From the NCBI GenBank assembly GCA_041481485.1, contig JBGPBY010000124.1:1-15824 (forward strand): a DNA stretch of 15,824 bases, given 5' to 3'. This DNA is from JBGPBY01 sp041481485. Lineage in GTDB: Bacteria; Acidobacteriota; Terriglobia; 20CM-2-55-15. A program made the translations under genes and the position numbers. Of this stretch, positions 9,701 to 15,816 are shown piece after piece. How positions within the stretch are numbered: the first letter of the stretch is position 1; each line of letters opens with the position of its first letter. The notes under the pieces are model-generated. The model did no database searches and had not been told where the DNA came from. It saw only the letters and a program-made list of their open reading frames with translations.

Positions 9701-12145
9701 GTTGCCAGTTATACCTTCGACGATTTGGCGAGGCCCACTCATATTCTGAATACGAATTATGGACTGAGTTGGCTCGCGGAGGCGGATCGTTCAGTCAAAA
9801 CTGAACTCACATATGACGACCTCGGTCGAGTAAAGGCTACGGAAATCTCCGTTGGCAACCTACCGGCGGTATCCACGGCGAACAACTGGAGCCTTACGGC
9901 AAACAATACGTGGCAGCGGGACGCCGGAGCACAACTCGGTGGATGGAGTATGGGCTGGCGTGAGACGTTGGATTCTGCCACGAGGATGTCCACTCGCGCC
10001 CGACTGACGTCTAATGGCTTTGCGCCCGCCACGACTTTTCTATGGATGGGGGACCGCTATGCAGGCCGCCGCCAACCACAGCCCGGATGGGACAGCCGCT
10101 TCCGTGAAACCATTGAATTCGATGCTTTCGGTCTGCCTTCAAGAACAACGTTTCGTGCGATTGAATTAGATGCCGCTGGATTACCGCTCGATCCTGTGGA
10201 AGGAGCAGACTATTGCGCTGGGGCCTGGGACGTTGCGGAGTGCAGTTCTCCATTGCTCGAATCGCGGATCGTGCGTGATTCGATCGGCCGTGCCGGCATC
10301 AGGAATTGGCGGCACGGTCATCCCGTCGTTATCGGGAACAACCGAGTAGCGGGTCTACCGGGCCGCTGGCGCGGATACGCATATACCCCGCACCGCCAGC
10401 TCGAGCGGGTCTGGGAAGACGACGCAAGGCCGTGGCCACCCGCGCCAACTCCCGCAAATTATGCAGTGGACGAAATTGACGTTGAGGCTGCGGCCCCTCC
10501 GGCTAACGAGTGGGAGTATTCGCGTCTGGTGATTGGGGGCGATACGAATTCCATCAACGCGATTCCAGCAGGCACTCCTCGCTGGAGACTGTCAACGCCC
10601 CGGGCGCCAGGACATCAACTGACGGGCGTCGATATCGAGGGAATCGGTGTCCTTCTCACCCACAATCCTGTCGGCCAGGTCGCAACCGCCGGCGATTTGG
10701 GATTCAGTTGGCATCCGGGAGGTAGCCTTGCGGTAGTCACTCGCAATAATCTGATGATCGAAGGATACGCCTACGATGGGTTGGGCAGGCTTGCGGCCAT
10801 TTTCGCAAATACGGCAACGGCAACGCCAGAGATGCGGCTGGTGAACCATGGCTTGCAGACTGTGTCTGCTCTCGATGGCTTGGGGAAACCCATGTGGGAA
10901 GCAGCCTGGGGTCCTTTGCTTGATCAACTCCTCGAATGGAATGAGATTGCACAAGGTTCGGGTCTGCATATTCCCCTTGTTGATGAGCAGAGCTCCGTCC
11001 TTGGCCTCTGGAATCCGGCTTCTGCGCGCGTTGAGGCGACTATGAACTACACCCCTGAGGGACGTGTCCACATCCGGGATCGAGCGGACCAGAGCCTTTG
11101 CCGCGAAGGCGGCCCCAGTGACGTCTGCGCCGGACCGCTGGGAATGCCTTTTGGCTTTGTGGGTGCGTTTCGGTCAGTTCGAACCGGAATCCTATGGCTA
11201 AGGAATCGCTGGTATTCGCCGGCATTGGGACAATTTCTGACGCAGGATCCGCTGGGCTTCGTGGACGGAACGAACCTTTACGCCTATGCCGCTTCAGATC
11301 CTGTGAACCGAACCGATCCTCTGGGCTTAGGCAGCCAGGGACCTGCGAAAGCTGGGACGGGGACACCCGGCGATCTTTCTCCGGTGCTGTCGCCGGACGA
11401 ACCGGGGCCAAGCTTTCCTCCCTGGTTCACACCGGACCAGAAGAAAGCGTATATCGACCGCCACACTACGATTGGGACATTCAACAGCTGGGCCAATCGC
11501 GACCCAGTCACGGGTCGTCTCAATCCTCCACGCGATCCATATACGCCCGGAGAGCGCGCGTTGTTCGCTTTTACGGATTTTCTGAAGAGCGCGTTCCTGG
11601 TCGTTGTAACCCTCCCGGTTACCTGGGAATGGCTGGGGCCTGAAATCGTCGCGGGCGGACTGGGACCAGGAGAAAGCTTTGCAGCAGCTTCTGTCACAGC
11701 AGAGGAATCACTAGCCGCAACGCTCGGAAGACTGGAGTCTGAGGGCGTCAATATGCAGCGCGCGGCATGGACTCATGTGGGCCCTGGGGACACCGGATAT
11801 GCCGCAGTCGTGAATCGTGGCGGTGCGTATGTACAGAATGGGCGTATCTACGCGAATATGGATGTCATTGGCGGAGGTGTGCGCGATCCGAATCTTGGAA
11901 CGGTACTAGAACCGCGGCAGGTACTCCAGCACGAGGTCGGACATCTGGGACAACCGGCAATGGCTTCGGGTGACGTTACGGGAAGCGCGATCTGGGATGC
12001 TGAATATTACCAGCGAGAGGCCGAGGCATCGTTGAACGCAGCAGCACAAGCCACCAACGCAGCCGATAAGGCCGCCCTGACTACTCATGGGGCAACTGCT
12101 CTCGAACATGCTATGCGATTCTTGAATTCGTCTTTTCTGCCATAA
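3740..12145 (+). CDS. Giant Rhs/YD-repeat protein with Cys-rich N-terminal region and C-terminal HEVGH metallopeptidase tip (2801 aa)
   Basis: Rhs proteins form a hollow beta-cage around a toxic C-terminal tip. Residues 1-135 are a domain I do not recognise, with no obvious signal peptide. Residues 139-396 contain 17 cysteines. Residues 411-439 are a small-residue hydrophobic/amphipathic stretch, followed by a Ser/Thr/Gly/Pro linker to about 480. A DUF6531-like entry starts near 492 (GDPVELGDGALYV, then MGSNWSHNWD). YD repeats follow, dense from about 1512 to 2345 (for example YDGLGR, YDDLGR, YAYDGLGR). The Rhs core is near 2484-2530, from LRNRWYSPALGQF to DPLGL; D2503 and D2526 match the two aspartates of the intramembrane-independent self-cleaving protease motif known in Rhs. 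The tip (2531-2801) bears H2731-E-V-G-H2735. A GGAGG six bases before the ATG supports the start. No immunity gene follows. It could be an interbacterial toxin or a surface/secreted protein; the delivery route is not visible. Confidence 0.95.
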   Translation: MKNEKRSDFEELVPGLIVIAAEDFHRAFEAASRKHEGSREIIHPVDAMTGTSAARIAGIANAPGTLGLTATIHADRTPQQFSGNIFALARNPVFEDGVRRVVVTEYDIVAIELTGVATWLGRDARFEIDLEGTSKSGRCCGPETICVPVQPDPEGPILHDSERVAVAPEARGYPSRSNDGSPSVTLFSYGGSFGGIDPDPRGGFGGRVPVPTPMDCTMVHDRGCGIAKPMCDPGDAGFTPNDDGSADIPVGSNPCGRGFSWPAHGRDVPEICQQITIAETIEEKCFGWHGSFEEPWAANNYRPKFCNVARALPGSICAPDASSDPVIRNAMLQLQAGWIPGQEAHHCESTGQGRGIEQCVDCDSTGNCNERLVVPKIDPALVVVGDVCKRGDGSSCDSSSATDDLKAAGKAIADFFKAVGSAIASAATAIGSAIASLFSSSSSPTSTTSSRTSPGGPDSGGGNPNPPSTAPRPPFQGGTQSTNLVNRSTRAGDPVELGDGALYVEHVDLSFGGPVRRFEFRKIYRSTSRERSSMGSNWSHNWDVWLEPLTEDTIPPWLSPWCAGAPGLTTAVLLHNSDGSADLFLLDISTQVYLPHAGTTDTLAQTVSGGWARRSPDGRILEFDSDGYLIRDRDRFGNGFTVTYEPTPLGRLFNYYCARAQLTARNETLASRRNALLAWLVGAAPRPPFDPGGWTVSAGDFPPPADPVLAAELAYARDYLIYLAGFQSCPDSIDGRRKKRATRVTDDVQRTLDFEYFTATGYAANPGPPAFAASPHAGLLSKVSGPAGTSVAFEYARPQGYPTALNESFLVHSIRHDTLTGAGIRPAPDREYRFSYQWPGGLTESYDKYAAVVQTRYLDYFSTFVGCRYDEVLMCGDGKKHLNGPKIAAGNPAALAAMASDTYVSDVADNLILITMNGQVEVESRYPADPFDLQFDRVVTQRSGSSYAVAPPLPPTTDAPGDNWTTALPKSVLEYVEAGPDGWSDGTDRFLPQAIRDRYPLEVIPPSDGSTPIPPVSGHGGPNSCDFAAMEDFRRKLPGYRATIPYFDVPPPQRQRPGTVATIRLLRTPLTRSQLIAAQVGDPTHNDNISTLNANPANPFQPFVVRVAGRRQAIAANANRICGWVRRIDRDGVTHYSGINYRGQLLVDAVDEGAPRGFVFTEWIYNADGMVVEDRRPTASSSPWQFSDGRTLYHYDDIDPTGNRGWNGWLPAFWARRKNLLRIEIQAPAGSVVDDTESGTFVNSFGRYHSFVYEPLFNQLLSNVEGSVEQKSAGLGRGTTYVDVPQRRTDRVFDYQELSAAVPDNDPISIWPVLEQLQPWGFHWLRNNANAFAAQLPVALLGMDVNGDESFGNRFATTNADRALGAVVAIVESRPGASNSEQGWLFSWTPHGQLGRIDGPDGEVIVHEYYPSDPAQLPGPFGSGNAPAAGQSDVGFTGMLAKISRRIARPNYPETGPPEPPNEDLSGPYQWLLARGEPLAALNALGLPQEMVDDIVATIGAQPTDGSSAVSYAYNVAGYVTSTRTAAGVTTAVTDPDGRSMVTTDPTGVRAEVDFDAFGNAITERRFDAVGTQCGQTQRTFDEEGRLLTECRATVPNGCNSGFPDESANFSNQYWPEGKLFQSVDPEGLRSRYFYDTRGRVTRIESSGNVAAAGTGRILINGYDVDGLRISSKWTSSSGNESLSESITYDGLGRIRNLTDRRGIQWQYAWSRRDLGTGLRRTDEPYGQPVASTPIWEVRRFYDDHGGFSRETTSGIVTGRYSRTAAGAITSFSSDGRGVQWRVYDLLGRLVWSRDADGTQSVITRREMPARVWNAAIRLPINGPGETIATKSSLDANGRTVGVTRVATGLAISRTWVRDAMGLPIRMDGPLDDSIITERNWLGWPIRVTRQPRNGRRSSTTYAYNRRGALRLTADPEGQRLELDYNDFGEISQRRLSGQPPVTESWSRDGLGRIERHRMGALVVRNTYDVRGDLGLVELEELGTWQTVASYTFDDLARPTHILNTNYGLSWLAEADRSVKTELTYDDLGRVKATEISVGNLPAVSTANNWSLTANNTWQRDAGAQLGGWSMGWRETLDSATRMSTRARLTSNGFAPATTFLWMGDRYAGRRQPQPGWDSRFRETIEFDAFGLPSRTTFRAIELDAAGLPLDPVEGADYCAGAWDVAECSSPLLESRIVRDSIGRAGIRNWRHGHPVVIGNNRVAGLPGRWRGYAYTPHRQLERVWEDDARPWPPAPTPANYAVDEIDVEAAAPPANEWEYSRLVIGGDTNSINAIPAGTPRWRLSTPRAPGHQLTGVDIEGIGVLLTHNPVGQVATAGDLGFSWHPGGSLAVVTRNNLMIEGYAYDGLGRLAAIFANTATATPEMRLVNHGLQTVSALDGLGKPMWEAAWGPLLDQLLEWNEIAQGSGLHIPLVDEQSSVLGLWNPASARVEATMNYTPEGRVHIRDRADQSLCREGGPSDVCAGPLGMPFGFVGAFRSVRTGILWLRNRWYSPALGQFLTQDPLGFVDGTNLYAYAASDPVNRTDPLGLGSQGPAKAGTGTPGDLSPVLSPDEPGPSFPPWFTPDQKKAYIDRHTTIGTFNSWANRDPVTGRLNPPRDPYTPGERALFAFTDFLKSAFLVVVTLPVTWEWLGPEIVAGGLGPGESFAAASVTAEESLAATLGRLESEGVNMQRAAWTHVGPGDTGYAAVVNRGGAYVQNGRIYANMDVIGGGVRDPNLGTVLEPRQVLQHEVGHLGQPAMASGDVTGSAIWDAEYYQREAEASLNAAAQATNAADKAALTTHGATALEHAMRFLNSSFLP
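4154..4927 (+). other. Cysteine-rich segment of the Rhs protein
   Basis: Codons 139-396 of the Rhs gene encode 17 cysteines, starting with a CC pair and ending with a C-x6-C pair; several occur as C-x2-C or C-x4-C (QCVDCDSTGNC). By my count the remaining roughly 2400 residues contain only about 14, and the C-terminal tip has none. The sequence also has Gly/Asp/Pro-rich turns, as in small disulfide-stabilised extracellular modules. An alternative is metal binding, but the histidine pattern is not convincing. No family is recognised. Confidence 0.75.
11330..12145 (+). other. Predicted C-terminal tip (toxin-like zincin domain) of the Rhs protein
   Basis: This covers residues 2531-2801, after the DPLGL motif where Rhs proteins are typically self-cleaved and where tip sequences become variable. 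It holds a Pro/Gly-rich linker, a hydrophobic segment near 2607-2632 (FLKSAFLVVVTLPVTWEW), and a domain containing LQHEVGHLGQP, which fits the HExxH zinc-peptidase motif (H2731, E2732, H2735). Glutamates about 20-30 residues later (EYYQREAEA) could supply the third ligand in a gluzincin-like site; the metzincin third histidine is absent. The final residues are an Ala-rich helix. Peptidase activity is inferred from the motif only. Confidence 0.65.
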
Positions 12146-12207
12146 GGTGAAGCAGTTCAAATCTTCGTCGAGATGAGAAAGCATGAAGCGCGGCATGTCG
12201 ATTGCTA

Positions 12208-12237
12208 GCGGTCTCTGCGGTCGCCGCGGTGTATACT
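12208..12237 (+). promoter_or_regulatory. Promoter region of iorAB-like pair with three GCGGT direct repeats
   Basis: TATACT (12232-12237) is a good -10 box about 41 bases before the ATG at 12279. There is no good -35 hexamer at 16-18 bases. Instead, GCGGT occurs three times at exact 9-base steps (12208, 12217 and 12226), covering the -35 position and most of the spacer. This looks like a regulator-binding array, but three short GC-rich repeats could also arise by chance. Confidence 0.35.
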
Positions 12238-12278
12238 GGCGGCATTTTCCACCATGCCTTTAATCAGGAGGACTCCGA

Positions 12279-12740
12279 ATGGCAGCGTATAAGTTTGCCG
12301 TGAATGGAAAGCAGCAGACTGTCGATGTTCCCGCTCAGATGCCGTTGCTCTGGGTATTGCGCGACACACTGGGTTTGACCGGAACCAAATTCGGCTGCGG
12401 TATGGCGCTCTGCGGAGCATGCACCGTTCATGTCGATGGCACTGCGTCCCGCTCGTGCAGCATTCCCGTGTCGAATGTCGCGGGTAAGAGCATCACCACA
12501 ATCGAAGGACTTTCGCCGGATCAGAACCATCCGGTGCAGCGTGCCTGGGTTGAAGCGGACGTGCCCCAGTGCGGCTATTGCCAGTCCGGTCAGATCATGT
12601 CCGCTGCCGCTCTCCTTGCGAAAAACAAGACGCCGTCGGACGCGGACATCGATGCTGCCATGCGCGGCAACATCTGCCGCTGCGGAACCTATCAGGCCAT
12701 TCGTGAAGCCATCCACAAAGCGGCGGGAGGTGTGAAGTGA
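12279..12740 (+). CDS. iorA: [2Fe-2S] subunit of an IorA-type molybdenum hydroxylase
   Basis: This is the small electron-transfer subunit of a xanthine-oxidase-family enzyme of the isoquinoline 1-oxidoreductase type. It passes electrons from the molybdenum site, through two [2Fe-2S] clusters, to an acceptor. The N-terminal ferredoxin-like domain has the plant-type cluster cysteines C40, C45, C48 and C60 (FGCGMALCGAC). The C-terminal helical domain has C98, C101, C133 and C135 (CGYC and NICRCGTY). The length (153 aa) is normal for the family. AGGAGG at 12266-12271 supports the start. Its TGA overlaps the GTG of the large subunit by four bases, so the two are translationally coupled. It has no signal peptide of its own and is expected to travel with the Tat-exported partner. 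The true substrate (N-heterocycle, aldehyde or other) cannot be read from sequence, and the gene symbol reflects family type only. Confidence 0.93.
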   Translation: MAAYKFAVNGKQQTVDVPAQMPLLWVLRDTLGLTGTKFGCGMALCGACTVHVDGTASRSCSIPVSNVAGKSITTIEGLSPDQNHPVQRAWVEADVPQCGYCQSGQIMSAAALLAKNKTPSDADIDAAMRGNICRCGTYQAIREAIHKAAGGVK

Positions 12741-14872
12741 GCGTGAATCAAAAACTGGGACGCCGGGCATTTCTGCAGACCAGCGCCGCCGCTGCAGGCG
12801 GGTTGCTGATCGGATTCTACCTTCCCGGCCGCGGCGAAGCACTGGCCCAGGGCCCTCGAGGGGGAGGAGCCGCCACTCTGTATCCGAACGCCTTTGTCCG
12901 CATTGGAACCGATGAGAGCGTCACGCTCACGATCCACAAACCGGAAAATGGACAGGGCACTGAAACCTCGATTGCCATGCTGCTTGCCGAAGAACTCGAG
13001 TGCGACTGGAAAAACGTACGCACCGAATTCGCATCCATCAATGCGCAGTGTTACGGCGGCGCAATGCAGGGGACGTTTGGCAGCCAGGCCATTCGAACGT
13101 CGTGGACGCCCATGCGCATGACAGGTGCGGCTGCACGCGACATGCTGATTCAGGCGGCAGCCACAAAGTGGGGTGTCGATAAATCCATGTGCCGGGCGGA
13201 AAACGGTTCGGTGCTGAATACTTTGACCAATGCAAAACTCACGTACGGCAGTCTCGCTGAGGCTGCTGCAAAATTGCCGGTGCCCACAAATCCCACTTTG
13301 AAAGATCCCGCGCAATTCCGTCTCCTCGGAAAGCCGATGAAGCGTCGCGACGCGGCGGCAAAATCCAGCGGCCAGGCGACGTATGCGATCGACATGAAAG
13401 TGCCGGGCATGCTTTATGCCGTGGTTCAGCGCAGCCCGGTGATCGGCGGCAAAGTAGCAAGCTTCGACGCAACAAAGGCGAAGGTTGTTCCGGGTGTAAA
13501 GCACGTCGTCCAGATTCCCGAAGGAATCGCCGTGGTCGGCGAAAATACCTACGCCGCGATGGAAGGCCGGAAAGCCCTGGACGTGAAGTGGGATGAAGGG
13601 CCAAACGCCACGCTGACCAGCGCGATGATTCGTGGAAAGATGATGGATCTCACGTCGCGCCCTGGAGCCGTTGCAAAGACTGCGGGCCAGGCCGAGCCCA
13701 ACTTTGCCACCGCTGCCCATAAAATTGAAGCCAGTTACGAAGCGCCCTATCTCGCTCATGCTCCCATGGAGCCCCACACCAGTGTCGCGGATACGCGCAC
13801 CGGCAGCCTGGAGCTTTGGATCGGGACCCAGATTCCCGGTCTGGCCCATAGCGATGCCGTGCGCACCGCCGGACTGACGGCAGACCAGGTCAAAGTGCAC
13901 ACGTTGTATATGGGTGGCGGATTCGGCAGCCGTGCCGGCGGCGCTTTCGTGACGGAAGCTGTCGGAATCTCCAAAGCCATCGGCGTGCCTGTGAAACTGT
14001 TTAACACCCGCGATGATGATTTGCAGCACGATCGTTATCGTCCGGCTGCGTATGCTCGGATGACGGCCGGTCTTGATGCCCAGGGGTGGCCGGTCGTTTT
14101 CACAAGCCGAATCGCGGCGTCGTCTTTTGCAGGAATGCGAAATGGAGTCGACAGCGAAGGCGTTGCTGGAGTTGCCGACGCGCTGTATTCGATTCCCAAC
14201 ATTCAGGTGGAGTATCACGAACCGGGAATCAATATCCCGACCAACTACTGGCGCTCCGTGGGTCACTCTCAAAACACGTTCTTCATGGAAGGATTCATCG
14301 ACGAGATGGCGACGGTTGGCGGAAAGGATCCGGTCGAGTTGCGGCGCCGCTTGCTCCTTGCCCCGAATGCGGCTCGGCTGCTCGGCGTCCTGAATCTGGC
14401 AGCGGAGAAATCCGATTGGGGCAAACCGCTTCCTGCGGGACGATTCCGCGGCGTCGCCGTGGTGAATTGTTTCGGAAGTTTCAATGCGCAGGTTGCTGAA
14501 GTTTCCGTTACTCAGGGAAAGCTTCGAGTTCATCGCGTTGTCTCTGCAGTGGACTGCGGCATGGTGGCGAATCCCGCAGGTGTTGTTCAGCAACAGCAAA
14601 GTGCGATCGTCTATGGATTGAGCGCAGCATTACGCGGCGCCATTACCATCGATAAGGGGCGCGTGGAACAGACCAACTTCGATAAGTACGAACCGTTGCG
14701 TATCGATGAAATGCCAGTGGTGGAAGTGCACATCATGCCGAGCACTCAGGCTCCCGGCGGAATGGGTGAGGTGGGAACTCCCGCAATCGCACCCGCCGTC
14801 GCGAATGCGATTTTTGCCGCAACCGGGAAACGCATTCGACGGATGCCGTTCAGTTCGGAACCGCTGGTGTAG
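12737..14872 (+). CDS. iorB: Tat-exported molybdopterin subunit of an IorB-type hydroxylase (711 aa)
   Basis: This is the catalytic subunit that binds the molybdenum cofactor and hydroxylates a substrate with water-derived oxygen. It starts at a GTG inside the stop of the small subunit, preceded by GGGAGG. The N-terminus is a twin-arginine signal (GRRAFLQ, R8-R9, then a hydrophobic Ala/Gly/Leu core to about residue 36), placing the enzyme in the periplasm. An a/b-hammerhead domain spans about residues 205-290 (GQATYAIDMKVPGMLYA). The cofactor-binding region includes MGGGFGSRAG near 390-400. The C-terminal GGMGEVGTPAIAPA contains E678, the likely catalytic glutamate of the family. At 711 residues it is somewhat shorter than well-known IorB proteins, but both domains look complete. 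No cytochrome c or cofactor-maturation gene follows within the window, so the electron acceptor is encoded elsewhere. The substrate is unknown. Confidence 0.93.
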   Translation: MSVNQKLGRRAFLQTSAAAAGGLLIGFYLPGRGEALAQGPRGGGAATLYPNAFVRIGTDESVTLTIHKPENGQGTETSIAMLLAEELECDWKNVRTEFASINAQCYGGAMQGTFGSQAIRTSWTPMRMTGAAARDMLIQAAATKWGVDKSMCRAENGSVLNTLTNAKLTYGSLAEAAAKLPVPTNPTLKDPAQFRLLGKPMKRRDAAAKSSGQATYAIDMKVPGMLYAVVQRSPVIGGKVASFDATKAKVVPGVKHVVQIPEGIAVVGENTYAAMEGRKALDVKWDEGPNATLTSAMIRGKMMDLTSRPGAVAKTAGQAEPNFATAAHKIEASYEAPYLAHAPMEPHTSVADTRTGSLELWIGTQIPGLAHSDAVRTAGLTADQVKVHTLYMGGGFGSRAGGAFVTEAVGISKAIGVPVKLFNTRDDDLQHDRYRPAAYARMTAGLDAQGWPVVFTSRIAASSFAGMRNGVDSEGVAGVADALYSIPNIQVEYHEPGINIPTNYWRSVGHSQNTFFMEGFIDEMATVGGKDPVELRRRLLLAPNAARLLGVLNLAAEKSDWGKPLPAGRFRGVAVVNCFGSFNAQVAEVSVTQGKLRVHRVVSAVDCGMVANPAGVVQQQQSAIVYGLSAALRGAITIDKGRVEQTNFDKYEPLRIDEMPVVEVHIMPSTQAPGGMGEVGTPAIAPAVANAIFAATGKRIRRMPFSSEPLV

Positions 14873-14883
14873 CCGCCTACAGG

Positions 14884-14908
14884 GGGCCGCCGTCGCAGCG
14901 GCTGGCCC
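14884..14908. terminator. GC-rich hairpin between convergent genes
   Basis: Between the stop of the molybdopterin subunit (14872) and the stop of the opposing gene (14921), GCCGC (14886-14890) can pair with GCGGC (14898-14902). GGGCC and GGCCC further out could extend the stem with a bulge. No T-tract follows on either strand within the expected distance, so it is only a weak candidate for a bidirectional terminator or 3'-end structure. Confidence 0.3.
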
Positions 14909-14920
14909 TGCAGTCCCAGA

Positions 14921-15697
14921 TCATTTCGAATTTTTCTTCTCATTTTCGATCAGGGAATCCTGCCAGCGATTATTTTCCTGGCAAATGTATTCCTGAATTT
15001 CGCCATTCGGATCCCAGGCCACATCGAACTGAATCGTCCACGAATGCATATACGCGCCAGGATCATCGATCATGGCTTCATAGTGGAGCGTTTGCAGATC
15101 TTTCCTTGTGAATTTTTCCACCAGATGAAGCTGGCTGGTATGCGGATCGCCTACCATATCGATCCAGCTTCCTTCGTTGAATCCCACGACATCGACAACC
15201 AGCGTATCGCCGTCCCAATGTCCAACAGAATGTCCCATCCAGGTCGGTGTCAGCGCATCGCCCTTCGGATGCTCGCGGCCGTCCATATAGATGATCCGGT
15301 AAATATGCGCTCCACCCTCGTAGATCATGATGATTCGCTTCTGAGCAGGCATTTGCAGAATCTCCATGGGATACGGAGTCGTCATCAGCCGCGCTCCCAC
15401 CGGCGGCAGGCAGAATCCCTGTGGATCGAATTTAGAAGCTGTCGATTTTCGGAAATCGGAAAGCGCCTTCGCCCAGGGCTGATACGGAATTTCTTTCGGA
15501 TCGGTCAGGACCGCGGAATAGTCCTGGTACTGTTTCGGAACCCAATAGCCCTTGTTCGGTTCGGTCGGCCCAAGGTTCGGTGTTCCATCGGCAAGCCGGG
15601 GGGCTGGTGCAGCCGGTCCCGTGGCCTGGGGTGCCCGCACCTGTGCGGACGCCGTCATTGCCAAAATGAGCAGTGAACCAATCCAGCGCTGTTGCAT
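14921..15697 (-). CDS. Secreted uncharacterised protein of the 'WDGDTLV' family (258 aa)
   Basis: Residues 1-19 form a short signal peptide (WIGSLLILAMTASAQ), followed by a Pro/Ala-rich stretch and 'LADGTPNLGP', a variant of the DG-x-PDL-x-G block of this family. The body contains DPQGFCLPP (91-99), PYPMEILQ, IIMIYEGGAHIYR and VGHWDGDTLVVDVVGFN (158-174), then HTSQLHLVEKF and a Lys/Asn-rich end. Matching blocks occur in the partial gene at the left edge and, more diverged, in the 445-aa protein at 831-2168. The family is common in Acidobacteriota genomes and, as far as I know, uncharacterised. No ribosome-binding site precedes the ATG at 15697. A strong promoter at 15706-15733 places the likely transcript start within a few bases of that ATG, so the mRNA is probably leaderless. 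It converges on the molybdenum hydroxylase genes. Confidence 0.9.
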   Translation of the reverse strand: MQQRWIGSLLILAMTASAQVRAPQATGPAAPAPRLADGTPNLGPTEPNKGYWVPKQYQDYSAVLTDPKEIPYQPWAKALSDFRKSTASKFDPQGFCLPPVGARLMTTPYPMEILQMPAQKRIIMIYEGGAHIYRIIYMDGREHPKGDALTPTWMGHSVGHWDGDTLVVDVVGFNEGSWIDMVGDPHTSQLHLVEKFTRKDLQTLHYEAMIDDPGAYMHSWTIQFDVAWDPNGEIQEYICQENNRWQDSLIENEKKNSK

Positions 15698-15705
15698 GCC
15701 GCGAA

Positions 15706-15733
15706 ACTATGCGGTGCCGGCAGATTCTGTCAA
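15706..15733 (-). promoter_or_regulatory. Strong promoter for the 258-aa secreted protein gene
   Basis: On the minus strand a perfect TTGACA (15728-15733) is followed after 16 bases by CATAGT (15706-15711), which matches the -10 consensus at four of six positions. The usual distance from -10 to transcript start would place the first base at about 15699, only a couple of bases before the ATG at 15697. Confidence 0.55.
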
Positions 15734-15795
15734 GCGGAATGCGGTCCAGTGAAGGACGCGGTCTGCGAAGGTATGAAGGAATGCAATCAAGAAAT

Positions 15796-15816
15796 CCCTC
15801 TCCCAACGGGAGAGGG
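15796..15816. repeat. Intergenic palindrome CCCTCTCCC/GGGAGAGGG
   Basis: A perfect 9-bp inverted repeat with a 3-base loop lies in the gap upstream of the 258-aa gene and is followed by TTGGGTGA at the window end. From memory, this 'CCCTCTCCC...GGGAGAGGGTTGGGTGA' element recurs between genes in many bacterial genomes, like a REP-type palindrome. It could also act as a hairpin terminator for a gene outside the window, but no T-tract is seen. Confidence 0.65.

Noticed and set aside
12146..12278. A small immunity gene hidden between the Rhs gene and the molybdenum hydroxylase genes
   Set aside because: The 133-bp gap has no open frame with a start and ribosome-binding site of useful length, and it carries the promoter and leader of the next gene.
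12692..14599. Long minus-strand open frame (635 codons) opposite the molybdopterin subunit gene
   Set aside because: It is fully antisense to a well-supported IorB-like gene, its translation has no recognisable motifs and an unlikely Arg/His/Cys-rich composition, and it arises from codon bias of the real gene.
15432..15806. Minus-strand open frame of 124 codons at the right edge
   Set aside because: It overlaps the signal peptide region of the 258-aa gene in another frame and runs into the palindromic repeat; no support as a gene.
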